DNA from: Pseudomonadota bacterium
GTDB lineage: Bacteria > Pseudomonadota > Gammaproteobacteria > Burkholderiales > Burkholderiaceae_C
Length of the DNA stretch: 64,000 nt
Assembly (NCBI GenBank): GCA_018241265.1
Contig: JAFEEF010000006.1
Location: 66,112-130,111 of the forward strand
Reading direction: 5' to 3'
The position numbers and the translations under genes were made by a program. Shown one piece after another: positions 16,273 through 25,333 of the stretch; position 1 is the first letter of the stretch, and the number at the start of each line of letters is the position of its first letter. The notes below the pieces were generated by a model. It had not been told where the DNA came from. It saw only the letters and a program-made list of their open reading frames with translations, and did no database searches.

Positions 16273-18195
16273 TCAGCTGCTCTTGCGGACGCGCAGGTAC
16301 CACTCGCACAGCAGGCGGACCTGCTTGGCGGTGTAGCCCTTGTCGACCATGCGGTTGACGAAGTTCTCGTGCTTCTTGGCTTCGTCGGCGCTGGCCTTGG
16401 CGTTGAAGCTGATCACCGGCAAGAGCTCCTCGGTGTTCGAGAACATCTTCTTCTCGATCACCGTGCGCAGCTTCTCGTAGCTGGTCCACAGCGGGTTCTT
16501 GCCGTTGTTGTTGGCGCGCGCCCGCAGCACGAAGTTGACGATCTCGTTGCGGAAATCCTTCGGGTTCGCGATGCCTGCCGGCTTCTCGATCTTCTCGAGC
16601 TCGGCGTTCAGCGAGGCGCGGTCGAACACTTCACCGGTGTCGGTGTCGCGGTACTCCTGGTCCTGGATCCAGTAGTCGGCATAGGTCACATAGCGATCGA
16701 AGATGTTCTGGCCGTACTCGCTGTAGCTCTCGAGGTAGGCGGTCTGGATCTCCTTGCCGATGAACTCCGCATAGCGCGTCGACAGGTGCTCCTTGATGTA
16801 GCCGAGGTACTTCTGCTCGGTCTCGGTCGGGAACTGCTCGCGCTCGATCTGCTGCTCGAGAACGTACATCAAGTGCACCGGGTTGGCGGCAACCTCGGCC
16901 GGATCGAAGTTGAAGACCTTCGAGATGATCTTGAACGCGAAGCGCGTCGACACGCCGCTCATGCCCTCGTCGACGCCGGCGTAGTCGCGGTACTCCTGGT
17001 AGCTCTTCGCGCGCGGATCGGTGTCCTTCAGATTCTCGCCGTCGTAGATCTGCATCTTCGAGTACAGCGACGAGTTCTCCGGCTCCTTCAGCCGCGTGAG
17101 CATCGCGAACTGGCTCATCATCTTCAAGGTGCCGGGCGCGCACGGCGCTTCGGCGAGCGACGAGTTGCGCAACAGCTTCTCGTAGATCTTGACCTCTTCG
17201 GAGACGCGCAGGCAGTACGGCACCTTGACGATGTAGATGCGGTCGAGGAACGCCTCGTTGTTCTTGTTGTTGCGGAAGGTCTTCCACTCGCTCTCGTTGC
17301 TGTGCGCGAGGATGATGCCGTCGTAAGGGATCGCACCGAACCCTTCGGTGCCCTTGAAGTTGCCTTCCTGCGTCGCGGTCAGCAGCGGATGCAGCACCTT
17401 GATCGGCGCCTTGAACATTTCCACGAACTCGAGCAGGCCCTGGTTCGCGAGGCAGAGTCCGCCCGAGAAGCTGTAGGCATCCGGATCGTCCTGGGCGTAG
17501 GTCTCGAGCTTGCGGATGTCGACCTTGCCGACGAGCGCCGAGATGTCCTGGTTGTTCTCGTCGCCCGGCTCGGTCTTCGCTACGCCGACCTGCTTGAGCA
17601 CGCTCGGATAGCGCTTGACGACCTTGAAGCGACGGATGTCGCCGCCGTACTCTTCGAGGCGCTTGACGGCCCACGGGCTCAGGATGCGTTGCAGGTAGCG
17701 CGTCGGGATGCCGTACTCCTGCTCGAGCAGCGGGCCATCCTCGACCGGATCGAAGAGCCCCAACGGCGATTCGTTCACCGGCGAGCCCTTGAGCGCATAG
17801 AAGGGCACGTGCTCCATGAGCTGCTTGAGCCGCTCGGCGATCGAACTCTTGCCGCCGCCGACCGGGCCGAGCAGATAGAGGATCTGCTTCTTCTCTTCGA
17901 GCCCTTGCGCTGCATGGCGGAAGTACGACACGACCTGCTCGATCGCGTCTTCCATGCCGTAAAACTCGGCGAACGCCGGGTAGATCTTGATGACCTTGTT
18001 CGCGAAGATCCGCGACATGCGCGGATCGTTGCGCGTGTCGATCATCTTCGGGTCGCCGATCGCCTTGAGCATGCGCTCAGCGGCAGTGGCATAGGCCACG
18101 GGGTTCCGCTTGCACTCCGCGAGGTACTCTTCAATCGAGAGTTCCTCTTCGCGGTTGCGCTCGAACCGCGCCGCGAAGTTGCTGATCACATCCAT
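16273..18195 (-). CDS. prkA: PrkA family serine protein kinase (YeaG)
   Basis: A 640-aa PrkA protein, the usual length. It has an AAA-type domain with a Walker A-like GPVGGGKSS near 111-119 and a C-terminal kinase/PrkA domain containing FNFDPAEVAANPVHLMYVLEQQIEREQFP. PrkA/YeaG phosphorylates proteins on Ser/Thr and also shows AAA protease activity in some species. The ATG at 18195 has AGGAG eight bases upstream, whereas the frame is open further out only by chance. It heads an operon with yeaH and spoVR, and a -24/-12 element lies about 220 bases upstream. Confidence 0.95.
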   Translation of the reverse strand: MDVISNFAARFERNREEELSIEEYLAECKRNPVAYATAAERMLKAIGDPKMIDTRNDPRMSRIFANKVIKIYPAFAEFYGMEDAIEQVVSYFRHAAQGLEEKKQILYLLGPVGGGKSSIAERLKQLMEHVPFYALKGSPVNESPLGLFDPVEDGPLLEQEYGIPTRYLQRILSPWAVKRLEEYGGDIRRFKVVKRYPSVLKQVGVAKTEPGDENNQDISALVGKVDIRKLETYAQDDPDAYSFSGGLCLANQGLLEFVEMFKAPIKVLHPLLTATQEGNFKGTEGFGAIPYDGIILAHSNESEWKTFRNNKNNEAFLDRIYIVKVPYCLRVSEEVKIYEKLLRNSSLAEAPCAPGTLKMMSQFAMLTRLKEPENSSLYSKMQIYDGENLKDTDPRAKSYQEYRDYAGVDEGMSGVSTRFAFKIISKVFNFDPAEVAANPVHLMYVLEQQIEREQFPTETEQKYLGYIKEHLSTRYAEFIGKEIQTAYLESYSEYGQNIFDRYVTYADYWIQDQEYRDTDTGEVFDRASLNAELEKIEKPAGIANPKDFRNEIVNFVLRARANNNGKNPLWTSYEKLRTVIEKKMFSNTEELLPVISFNAKASADEAKKHENFVNRMVDKGYTAKQVRLLCEWYLRVRKSS

Positions 18196-18413
18196 GCTGA
18201 TCTCCTGGTCATCAAGGAGACGTTGAAGACGGCAGACGCACCGGTCATTCAACGCCTGGGGAAGTTCTGATGACACCCGGCGGGCGCCATCAGAGCTTTC
18301 CTTGTCGGTCAGCCATTGCGTGGATCAAGCTTGCGCCGATTCTGCTCCTATCGTTCGCCGGAGAACAACCGGGATCACAGTGCGTTTCTCACGGCATCCC
18401 TCAGGTGGACGTT

Positions 18414-18431
18414 TAGCAAACAACGTGCCGC
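18414..18431 (-). promoter_or_regulatory. Candidate sigma-54 (-24/-12) promoter of prkA-yeaH-spoVR
   Basis: The minus strand reads GCGGCACGTTGTTTGCTA. The invariant GG (18429-18428) and GC (18417-18416) are exactly ten bases apart, and GGCACG and TTGC match the sigma-54 consensus, with only the base before GG differing. The start site would be near 18404. This fits the known nitrogen-stress dependence of the E. coli yeaGH operon. Confidence 0.65.
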
Positions 18432-18451
18432 AAGAGAACGCGTTGACGGCA

Positions 18452-18469
18452 CGCACGCTGGATGGTGCG
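18452..18469. promoter_or_regulatory. NtrC-like dyad upstream of the sigma-54 promoter
   Basis: CGCAC-N8-GTGCG is a perfect five-base inverted repeat and agrees with the enteric NtrC box at 11 of 14 defined positions (TGGTGC half intact). It is centred about 56 bases upstream of the predicted start. It could also be the site of another enhancer-binding protein. Confidence 0.4.
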
Positions 18470-18531
18470 CCACTTCGTGAACTTCCGCTCGCCCGATGTT
18501 TTCATGCCATGTGCCGCCGCGGGCACATGTG

Positions 18532-19428
18532 TCATTCCGAAGGCAGACCGAGGCGTTCGAGGAGTCCGTTGAGTTCGTCGAGCGATCCGAACCGGATCGC
18601 GACTTCGCCTTGCTGGCCAGCGCGCGAGCGCCGCTTCACGCGGATCTCGACATGCGCCGTCAATCGATCGGCAAGCTGCTGCTCGATGCGCAACAGGTCG
18701 CGCGGCTTGTCCGCACGCGTACGCAACAAGGGCGTCTGGCGGCCGGTCGTGCTGTTGCCTTTCGATGCCAGCTTCTCGGCTTCGCGCACGCTGAGTTGCT
18801 GCGCCGCGATGCGGTTCGCGAGCAGGATCTGCTGCGCCCCATCGAGCGGCAGCAAGGCGCGCGCATGACCCATGTCGATGTCGCCTGCCATCAGCATCTG
18901 CTGCACCGGCTCGCTCAGGTTGAGCAGGCGGAGCAAGTTGCTCGCGGCGCTGCGTGAGCGTCCGACCGATTGGGCAGCCTGCTCATGCGTCAGACCGAAC
19001 TCGTCGGTCAGCCGCTTCAGGCCTTGTGCTTCTTCGAGCGGATTGAGGTCTTCGCGCTGGATGTTCTCGATCAACGCCATCGCGGCCGCCGCCTCGTCCG
19101 GCACGTTCTTGACGAGGACGGGCACTTCATCCAAGCCTGCCAGGCGCGCAGCACGCACCCGGCGTTCGCCGGCGATGATCTCGTAGCGCTCGTCGCCCAC
19201 CGGCCGCACCAGCACGGGCTGCATCACGCCCTGCGATTTGATGCTCTCGGCGAGCTCGTAGAGCGAGCCTTCGTCCATGCGCGTGCGTGGCTGGTACTTG
19301 CCGGGCTGCAGGCGATCGAGACCGAGCACGCCGGGCGCGCTCGCCGGCACGGGCGCGACATCGCTGACACGCGGACCGAGCAGCGCTTCGAGACCGAGGC
19401 CGAGGCCCTTGGGCTTTTTGGTCACCAT
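18532..19428 (-). CDS. parB: Chromosome-partitioning protein ParB
   Basis: A 298-aa ParB CTPase/DNA-binding protein. After the N-terminal [18 protein letters not shown] come the CTP-binding boxes YQPRTRMDE (box I), AGERRVRAAR and ENIQREDLNPLEEAQG (box II/III), the helix-turn-helix LTHEQAAQSVGRSRSAASNLLRLL, and a C-terminal dimerisation domain. It loads on parS (two candidates at 22743 and 23842). Its ATG overlaps the preceding hydrolase gene by seven bases. Unusually, parB is separated from parA by an acetyltransferase, argC and a hydrolase gene. Confidence 0.96.
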   Translation of the reverse strand: MVTKKPKGLGLGLEALLGPRVSDVAPVPASAPGVLGLDRLQPGKYQPRTRMDEGSLYELAESIKSQGVMQPVLVRPVGDERYEIIAGERRVRAARLAGLDEVPVLVKNVPDEAAAAMALIENIQREDLNPLEEAQGLKRLTDEFGLTHEQAAQSVGRSRSAASNLLRLLNLSEPVQQMLMAGDIDMGHARALLPLDGAQQILLANRIAAQQLSVREAEKLASKGNSTTGRQTPLLRTRADKPRDLLRIEQQLADRLTAHVEIRVKRRSRAGQQGEVAIRFGSLDELNGLLERLGLPSE

Positions 19429-19997
19429 GCGGCGGATTGTCGGCGATCGGGTAGCGCCGTCAGTTCGGTGAGCCAGGCATGGCCCTGGGGCCAGTCGCCG
19501 AGGCCGGAGTCGCCGTTGATGTGTCCGAGCGCACCGGCCTGTCGCACCTCGGCGCCCCAGTCGGCGGCCCACTGCGCAGCGCGCACCGGTGCGCAATAGG
19601 GGTCGTCTTCGCTGATGACGACGACGCTGCGAAACGGCAACCGCGTGCGAACGATCGGGCGCCAGGCGTACAGATGCGGCGGCATGTCGTCGCGCTCGGG
19701 ATCCGGTGGCGCGACCAACAATGTCGCCATGACCCGGTCAGCACAAGATGTGTGCGCTGCCCACGCCGCGACCAGATGACAGCCGAGGCTGTGCGCCACC
19801 AGCACCACCGGCGCATCCCTCGCCAGCACGACCTCTTCGAGGCGGGCGCTCCAGTCGCCGCGGCGCGGCCAGTTCCAGTCGTCCTGCTCGACGCGCCGGT
19901 AGCCATGCAGATGCTCCCAGCGGCTCTGCCAATGTGCCGGCCCGCTGTTCAGCCATCCGGGCAGCAGGAGTACGTTGGAGGCGGCGTCGGCCGTCAT
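19422..19997 (-). CDS. RBBP9/YdeN family alpha/beta hydrolase
   Basis: A 191-aa serine hydrolase. The strand-loop [15 protein letters not shown] at 10-24 is typical of RBBP9/YdeN proteins; the nucleophile is S70 in AHSLGCH, the acid is probably in ISEDDPYC, and the His in [16 protein letters not shown] near 158. Physiological substrates of this family are unknown. It precedes parB with a seven-base overlap, so the two are probably co-translated. A candidate -10 CATAAG lies nine bases before the ATG on the minus strand and overlaps the argC promoter on the other strand. Confidence 0.85.
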   Translation of the reverse strand: MTADAASNVLLLPGWLNSGPAHWQSRWEHLHGYRRVEQDDWNWPRRGDWSARLEEVVLARDAPVVLVAHSLGCHLVAAWAAHTSCADRVMATLLVAPPDPERDDMPPHLYAWRPIVRTRLPFRSVVVISEDDPYCAPVRAAQWAADWGAEVRQAGALGHINGDSGLGDWPQGHAWLTELTALPDRRQSAAW

Positions 19998-20005
19998 GCG
20001 AGTGC

Positions 20006-20013
20006 CTTATGCT
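20006..20013. promoter_or_regulatory. Overlapping divergent -10 elements, hydrolase-parB and argC
   Basis: On the + strand TATGCT (20008-20013) is a plausible -10 for argC; on the minus strand CATAAG (20011-20006) is a plausible -10 for the hydrolase-parB unit, ending eight bases before its ATG. The two would compete for RNA polymerase. Both matches are partial. Confidence 0.3.
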
Positions 20014-20081
20014 TGCGCCGTCGGCCATCGGCTCGACAGCTGCCGGCGCCTGCAGCCGGCATCCGGGCGGAGGAAGGGTCC

Positions 20082-21026
20082 ATGAAGTACCGCGCGTTTG
20101 TGGACGGCCAGGAAGGCACGACCGGGCTGCGCATCCACGAGTATCTCGCGCAGCGCGACGACATCGAGGTGCTGCGCATCGATCCCGAGCGTCGCAAGGA
20201 TCCGGCCGAGCGCGCCCGCCTGCTGAACGACGCCGACGTCGCCTTCCTGTGCCTGCCGGACGCGGCGGCACGCGAGGCTGCGTCGATGGTCGAGAACCCG
20301 CGCACCTGCCTGGTCGATGCCAGCACCGCGCACCGCATCGCGCCCGGCTGGGCGTTCGGCCTGCCCGAGCTGACGCGCGAGCAGCGCGCCCGGATTCGCG
20401 CCAGCAAGCGCATCGCGAACCCCGGCTGCCATGCGTCGGCCTTCATCCTGCTGCTGCGGCCGCTGGTCGATGCCGGCGTCGTGCCGGCCGGCATGCCGGT
20501 GTCCGCGACGTCGATCACCGGCTACTCGGGCGGCGGCAAGAAGATGATCGAGCAGTACGAGGCCGGCGGCGATGCGCGCCTGTCCTCGCCGCGCCCCTAC
20601 GCCTTGACGCTGGCGCACAAGCACATTCCCGAGATGACGACGCACGCACGGCTGGCGTCCCCGCCGATCTTCATGCCCATCGTCGGGCCGTTCTACAAGG
20701 GACTCGCGGTCAGCGTGCCGGTCGAGCTGTCGCAGCTTGCAGCGGGCACGACGGCAGAGCGCTTGCAAGCCGTCTATGCCGAGCGCTACGCGGGCGAGCG
20801 CTTCATCCGCGTGCTGCCGCTGTCGGACAGCGCCTCGCTCGACAACGGCTTTTTCGACGTGCAGGCGGCGAATGACACGAACCGGGTCGACATCTGCGTG
20901 TATGCGAACAAGACGCAAGCGATCCTGATCGCGCGGCTCGACAACCTCGGCAAGGGCGCGAGCGGCGCGGCGGTGCAGTCGATGAACGTGCACCTCGGCG
21001 TCGACGAGGCACGCGGGCTCGCCTAG
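20082..21026 (+). CDS. argC: N-acetyl-gamma-glutamyl-phosphate reductase, type 2
   Basis: A 314-aa short-type (type 2) ArgC, which reduces N-acetyl-glutamyl-phosphate to the semialdehyde in arginine synthesis. The N-terminus [16 protein letters not shown] is the shorter NADP-binding start of the type. The catalytic Cys is C116 in ANPGCHASA, and [14 protein letters not shown] follows near 147-160. A purine-rich GGCGGAGGAAGGG precedes the ATG. It is the only + strand gene within the mnmG-parB minus-strand block and ends three bases from the acetyltransferase stop. Confidence 0.93.
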   Translation: MKYRAFVDGQEGTTGLRIHEYLAQRDDIEVLRIDPERRKDPAERARLLNDADVAFLCLPDAAAREAASMVENPRTCLVDASTAHRIAPGWAFGLPELTREQRARIRASKRIANPGCHASAFILLLRPLVDAGVVPAGMPVSATSITGYSGGGKKMIEQYEAGGDARLSSPRPYALTLAHKHIPEMTTHARLASPPIFMPIVGPFYKGLAVSVPVELSQLAAGTTAERLQAVYAERYAGERFIRVLPLSDSASLDNGFFDVQAANDTNRVDICVYANKTQAILIARLDNLGKGASGAAVQSMNVHLGVDEARGLA

Positions 21027-21029
21027 ACA

Positions 21030-21803
21030 TCAACCGCCGTCAGCGCCCCGGTAGTGATAGGCGTAGGCATCGGCGAAGCCGATGCCCTGGTAGACCTTGC
21101 GGGCCGGATGGTTGTCGCCCTCGACCTGCAGATAGCCGACGCGCCCGCCCTGCTCGCGCGCGCTGTGCAACAGGTGCAGGCACAGCCCCCGCGCGATGCC
21201 GCGGCCGCGGTGGCTGACCGCGGTGTACACGTCGTACACGCCGACGAGTTCCGCTTCGAGTGCCATTTGCCCGCAGGCGATGACGATCGCGTCCTCGTCC
21301 TTGACGATCCAGCCCTGGAACGGCACCGGCGCATGCTCGAGGCGCTCGGCGTGCGCCTGGCGCTGGACGAGCGGCGAGCCGCGCAGCTGGCCGACAGCCT
21401 GCGCGAAGGCATGGTGGCCGACGCGCTCGAGCCGGCAGCCGGGCGGCAGCCGGGCCGGCGGCAGGCCGTCGAGCGTCGCGCAGACCATCACGCGCGTGTC
21501 GTCGATGCGCTCCATGCCGCGTTGCTCGAGATAGGCATCGAGTCCCAGCGGCCGCGAGAACGGCGTGATGCGCACGATCAGCGGCAGCTCCGCCGCGCTG
21601 AACACCGGCTCGCACAGGGCCAGCTTCGCGCCGATCGGCAGCCGGCCGTCGGACACCGCATTGATGCAACGCGCCCGCTTGGCCTTGCCCGGCGAGAAGC
21701 GCAGCAACCAGCCGTCCATCCAGCGCTGCTGCGGCGGCGCACTTGCATTCAGCCCGGCGTCTTCGATGCGCGACAGCAGGGTCGGATCGAACGCCGGGTT
21801 CAT
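21030..21803 (-). CDS. GNAT-family N-acetyltransferase
   Basis: A 257-aa protein with a C-terminal GNAT domain: VYTAVSHRGRGIARGLCLHLLHSA holds the acetyl-CoA loop (R/Q-x-x-G-x-G/A), followed by YLQVEGDNHPARKVYQGIGF, the classic C-terminal GNAT block. The N-terminal 110 residues form an extra domain with RWMDGWLLRFSPGKAKRARCINAV, as seen in larger acetyltransferases. The substrate is unknown. It starts within parA's stop in an ATGA overlap (21800-21803), so it is translationally coupled to parA, an odd place because parB is normally found there. Confidence 0.85.
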   Translation of the reverse strand: MNPAFDPTLLSRIEDAGLNASAPPQQRWMDGWLLRFSPGKAKRARCINAVSDGRLPIGAKLALCEPVFSAAELPLIVRITPFSRPLGLDAYLEQRGMERIDDTRVMVCATLDGLPPARLPPGCRLERVGHHAFAQAVGQLRGSPLVQRQAHAERLEHAPVPFQGWIVKDEDAIVIACGQMALEAELVGVYDVYTAVSHRGRGIARGLCLHLLHSAREQGGRVGYLQVEGDNHPARKVYQGIGFADAYAYHYRGADGG

Positions 21804-22591
21804 GCCGCGCTCGCAGCCGCCGGCGCCGCGCCGAGCCGCGCCACCATCTCGCGCGCGAAGTCGACGAAGGCGACCGCGCCCTTGGACGCCGGATCGAACA
21901 CCACGCCGGGCACGCCGTAACTCGGCGCTTCGGCCAGCCGCACATTGCGCGGGATGACCGTCTCGAACACCTTGCCGCCGAAGTGCGCCTTGAGCTGCTC
22001 GGAGACCTGCTGCTGCAAGGTGATGCGCGGGTCGAACATCACGCGCAGCAGGCCGATGATCTCCAGATCCCGATTGAGGTTGGCGTGCACCTGCTTGATC
22101 GTGTTGACGAGGTCGCTCAGGCCTTCGAGCGCGAAGTATTCGCACTGCATCGGCACGATCACGCCGTGTGCGCTGCACAGGCCGTTGAGCGTCAGGAGGC
22201 TGAGCGACGGCGGGCAGTCGATCAGCACGAAATCGTAGTCGTCGCGTACCGCGGCGAGTGCCGATTTCAGTCGCCCCTGCCGGCGTTCGAGCGCCACCAG
22301 CTCGACCTCGGCGCCCGCCAGTTCGCGGTTCGCGCCGAGCAGGTCGTAGCCCGCTTTGTCGCTGCGGCGGCGCGCCTCCGGGATCGTGGCGGCTTCGAGC
22401 AGCACGTCGTACACCGACAGCTCGAGCGTCCGCTTGTCGATGCCCGAGCCCATGGTCGCATTGCCTTGCGGGTCGAGGTCGACGACCAGGACGCGCCGCC
22501 CGATGCGCGCCATTCCAGCGGCCAGGTTCACGCAAGTCGTGGTCTTGCCGACGCCACCTTTTTGGTTGGCAATGCAGAAGATGCGGGCCAT
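21800..22591 (-). CDS. parA: Chromosome-partitioning ATPase ParA (Soj)
   Basis: A 263-aa ParA/Soj Walker-type ATPase. The deviant Walker A KGGVGKTT is at 11-18 with the signature lysine; Walker A' DLDPQGNATMG and Walker B DFVLIDCPPSLSLLT follow. It lacks an N-terminal HTH, as expected for the chromosomal type, and acts on the nucleoid with ParB-parS. It follows rsmG after 83 bases and has its own -10-like TACAAT at 22661-22656. The stop overlaps the acetyltransferase start. Confidence 0.97.
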   Translation of the reverse strand: MARIFCIANQKGGVGKTTTCVNLAAGMARIGRRVLVVDLDPQGNATMGSGIDKRTLELSVYDVLLEAATIPEARRRSDKAGYDLLGANRELAGAEVELVALERRQGRLKSALAAVRDDYDFVLIDCPPSLSLLTLNGLCSAHGVIVPMQCEYFALEGLSDLVNTIKQVHANLNRDLEIIGLLRVMFDPRITLQQQVSEQLKAHFGGKVFETVIPRNVRLAEAPSYGVPGVVFDPASKGAVAFVDFAREMVARLGAAPAAASAA

Positions 22592-22655
22592 CGGTGCGGC
22601 GATGTAAAGGCAGCCCAGGGCTGCCGGAGCGAGCGTCAGTTGACGCTGTTCGACG

Positions 22656-22661
22656 ATTGTA
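22656..22661 (-). promoter_or_regulatory. -10 element TACAAT of parA
   Basis: On the minus strand the sequence reads TTTTACAATCGTCG, with the hexamer ending 64 bases before the parA ATG. It gives parA a promoter of its own inside the mnmG-rsmG-parA run. No -35 is convincing. Confidence 0.5.
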
Positions 22662-22674
22662 AAAGCAGGCCGCG

Positions 22675-23334
22675 TCAGGCCTTCGCGGCCGGTCGCATCC
22701 AGACCAGGCAGCGTTCTGCTGCCAAGCCCGGTACCTGCAGTCGTTCCACGTGAAACACTTCGACGTTCGAGGAGAGTTGTGCGATTTCGTCGTCAGGACG
22801 ACGACCCTTCATCGCCATCCACACGCCGCTTGGGTCGAGCTGGCCTCGAGTCAGCGATGTGAAATCCGCGAGGCTGGAAAATGCCCGCGAGGTCACGACA
22901 TCGAACGCAGCCGCCGGCAGTTGCTCGACGCGCGCATGCAGTGCGACAAGGTTCCTCAGCGACAGCTCTGCGGCGACCTGCTGGACGAAGGCCGCCTTCT
23001 TGCCGACCGCATCGACGCAGGTCACCGACGTCGACGGCTCGACGATTGCGACGATGGCGCCGGGCAGGCCGCCTCCGCTGCCTACATCCAGCACCCGGCC
23101 GGCTTCGTGGCCGCCCAATGCACGGCGCAGCGGCTTGATCACCGCGAGGCAGTCGGCGATGTGTTGCGTCAGCATCTGCTCCGGCTCGCGCACCGCCGTG
23201 AGGTTGTAGGTGCGGTTCCAGCGCGCGAGCAGGTCGAGGTAGCCGAGCAGCAAGGCGATCTGGTCCGGCGCCAACTCGAGTTCGAGCGCCGCCAGCACGC
23301 CACCCAGCGCGGAACGCAGCGCCGCCCCGTCCAT
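22675..23334 (-). CDS. rsmG: 16S rRNA (guanine(527)-N7)-methyltransferase RsmG
   Basis: A 219-aa SAM-dependent methyltransferase (GidB). RWNRTYNLTAVREPEQMLTQHIADCLAV covers the N-terminal family block, and LDVGSGGGLPG (about 82-92) is motif I of the SAM site. It methylates G527 of 16S rRNA and is associated with streptomycin sensitivity. ATG 23334 overlaps the mnmG TGA by one base (TGATG), so the upstream TTG is not needed. A parS-like site lies in the coding sequence at 22743-22756. Confidence 0.95.
   Translation of the reverse strand: MDGAALRSALGGVLAALELELAPDQIALLLGYLDLLARWNRTYNLTAVREPEQMLTQHIADCLAVIKPLRRALGGHEAGRVLDVGSGGGLPGAIVAIVEPSTSVTCVDAVGKKAAFVQQVAAELSLRNLVALHARVEQLPAAAFDVVTSRAFSSLADFTSLTRGQLDPSGVWMAMKGRRPDDEIAQLSSNVEVFHVERLQVPGLAAERCLVWMRPAAKA
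22743..22756. promoter_or_regulatory. parS-like site within rsmG
   Basis: GTTCCACGTGAAAC differs from a perfect palindrome at one position and equals the core of the Bacillus subtilis parS. The outer bases are C on the left and A on the right. It lies near the 3' end of rsmG, 152 bp from the parA start. Confidence 0.8.
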
Positions 23335-25304
23335 CAAGCGGCCGCCGCCAGCGGGAAGCCCTTTTTCTTCAGATGGACCAGCAGCAGCGACACGGCCGCC
23401 GGGGTCACGCCGGAGATGCGTGACGCCTGCCCCAGCGTCTCCGGCCGCTGCACGGTCAGCTTCTGGCGCACCTCGAAGGACAACGCGGTCACCTTCGAAT
23501 AGTCGAGGTCGGCCGGCAGCCGCAAGTTTTCGTAGTGGGCCGCTCGGCGCACTTCGTCGATCTGGTTGTCGATGTAGCCGGCGTACTTGATCGACGTCTG
23601 CACTTGGTCCACGACCGCTTCCGCCAGCAGCGCCCCCAGCTCCTGCTGCAGGGCCGTCCGCGAAACCCCCGCGTCGGGCCGCGCCACCGACGCGGCCTCG
23701 GCGACCATGTCGAAGTCGACGGCGGGCCGACGCAACAGGTCGGCCAGGCTGTACTCATGCTCCAGCGCCTTGCCGAACAAACGTTCGGCCGTCGCATCGG
23801 GCAGCGATCCCGGATGCACCCAGGTCGACTTCAGGCGTTCGGTTTCACGTGAAACAGCATCGCGCTTGCGGTTGAATGCATCCCAGCGCCCGTCGTCCAC
23901 CAGTCCGAACCGGCGCCCTGCTTCGGTCAGGCGCAGATCGGCGTTGTCCTCGCGAAGCTGCAGCCGATACTCGGCGCGGCTCGTGAACATCCGATACGGC
24001 TCGGTGACGCCCTTGGTGATCAGGTCGTCGACGAGCACACCGAGGTACGCCTGATCGCGCGCCGGCAACCAGGGGGCTTCGCCGCGCACCTGCAGCGCCG
24101 CGTTGATCCCCGCATAGAGGCCCTGCGCAGCCGCCTCCTCGTAGCCGGTCGTGCCGTTGATCTGACCCGCGAAGTACAAGCCGGCGAGCGTACGCGTCTC
24201 GAAGCTCGACTTCAGCTCGCGCGGGTCGAAGTAGTCGTATTCGATCGCATAGCCGGGGCGCAGGATGTGCGCCTGCTCCAAGCCGGCGATCGAGTGCACG
24301 GCTTCCCATTGCACGTCGAACGGCAGCGACGTCGAGATGCCGTTCGGATAGAACTCGTGCGTCGTCAGCCCTTCCGGCTCGAGAAAGATCTGGTGCGCAT
24401 CCTTGCCGGCGAAGCGATTGACCTTGTCCTCGATGCTCGGGCAGTAGCGCGGCCCGATTCCGCCGATCACGCCGGTGAACATCGGACTGCGATCGAAGCC
24501 GCCGCGGATGATCGCGTGCGTACGCTCGTTGGTGTGCGTGATCCAGCAGGGCAATTGGCGCGGGTGCTGCGACGGGTCGCCGAGGAAGCTGAACACCGGC
24601 ACCGTCCGATCGGGCGGCGTACCGTCGGCCGCCGGCATGCCGTCACCGGGTTGCATCGCGAGACGCGAAAAATCGATCGTGCGGCCGTCGAGCCGCGGCG
24701 GCGTACCGGTCTTCAGTCGCCCTTGCGGCAGCTTCAGTTCCTTGAGCCGCGCCGACAGCGCCACCGCGGGCGGATCGCCGGCGCGCCCGGCCGCATGGTT
24801 CTGCAGCCCGACATGGATCTTGCCGTCGAGAAAGGTACCGGCCGTCAGCACGACCGCTCGTGCGGCAAAGCGGACCCCGGCCTGCGTGACCGCGCCGACG
24901 ACACGATCGCCGTCGAGCAGCAAGTCGTCGCAGGCACCCTGGAACAACCACAGATTCGCCTGGTTCTCGAGGCGGCGACGGATCGCCGCCTTGTACAGCA
25001 GCCGGTCGGCTTGGGCTCGGGTCGCCCGAACGGCCGGCCCCTTCGAGCCGTTGAGGATGCGGAACTGGATTCCGGCCTCGTCGGTCGCGCAGGCCATCGC
25101 ACCGCCGAGCGCATCGATCTCCTTGACGAGGTGGCCCTTGCCGATGCCACCGATCGACGGATTGCAGCTCATCTGCCCGAGGGTCTCGATGTTGTGCGTC
25201 AGCAACAGCGTGGCCGCACCCATGCGCGCGGCCGCGAGCGCCGCTTCCGTGCCGGCGTGGCCGCCGCCCACGACGATCACGTCGAACCGATTCGGGAACC
25301 ACAT
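23334..25304 (-). CDS. mnmG: tRNA uridine-5-carboxymethylaminomethyl modification enzyme MnmG
   Basis: A 656-aa MnmG (GidA), which with MnmE installs cmnm5U at wobble U34 of several tRNAs using FAD and 5,10-methylene-THF. The N-terminal FAD motif [17 protein letters not shown] starts at 13, and [20 protein letters not shown], the folate/NADH loop, follows. The C-terminal helical domain ends in the family segment [11 protein letters not shown]. The ATG at 25304 gives the conventional MWFP start with AGAGG upstream and a promoter 30 bases away. A perfect parS is in its coding sequence at 23842. Confidence 0.97.
   Translation of the reverse strand: MWFPNRFDVIVVGGGHAGTEAALAAARMGAATLLLTHNIETLGQMSCNPSIGGIGKGHLVKEIDALGGAMACATDEAGIQFRILNGSKGPAVRATRAQADRLLYKAAIRRRLENQANLWLFQGACDDLLLDGDRVVGAVTQAGVRFAARAVVLTAGTFLDGKIHVGLQNHAAGRAGDPPAVALSARLKELKLPQGRLKTGTPPRLDGRTIDFSRLAMQPGDGMPAADGTPPDRTVPVFSFLGDPSQHPRQLPCWITHTNERTHAIIRGGFDRSPMFTGVIGGIGPRYCPSIEDKVNRFAGKDAHQIFLEPEGLTTHEFYPNGISTSLPFDVQWEAVHSIAGLEQAHILRPGYAIEYDYFDPRELKSSFETRTLAGLYFAGQINGTTGYEEAAAQGLYAGINAALQVRGEAPWLPARDQAYLGVLVDDLITKGVTEPYRMFTSRAEYRLQLREDNADLRLTEAGRRFGLVDDGRWDAFNRKRDAVSRETERLKSTWVHPGSLPDATAERLFGKALEHEYSLADLLRRPAVDFDMVAEAASVARPDAGVSRTALQQELGALLAEAVVDQVQTSIKYAGYIDNQIDEVRRAAHYENLRLPADLDYSKVTALSFEVRQKLTVQRPETLGQASRISGVTPAAVSLLLVHLKKKGFPLAAAA
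23842..23855. promoter_or_regulatory. Perfect parS site within mnmG
   Basis: GTTTCACGTGAAAC is a perfect 14-bp palindrome, the canonical parS core, in the 3' third of mnmG. ParB (18532-19428) is its expected ligand. With the second site at 22743 it forms a parS cluster about 1.1 kb wide next to parA. Confidence 0.93.
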
Positions 25305-25333
25305 CGCACTGCCTCTTTTTTGAGCAACCGGGA

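Larger units (their letters stand above)
18196..18531. other. 336-bp gene-free region: prkA leader and parB 3' flank
   Basis: No credible gene is present. The region holds the presumed prkA 5' UTR (about 209 nt if the sigma-54 promoter is used), the promoter itself (18414-18431) and a dyad at 18452-18469. Base composition dips around 18340-18440 relative to the flanking coding DNA, as expected for a promoter region. Confidence 0.6.

Noticed and set aside
16369-18270. A 633-codon frame on the plus strand opposite prkA
   Set aside because: It mirrors prkA and has no ribosome site, domain or sensible composition.
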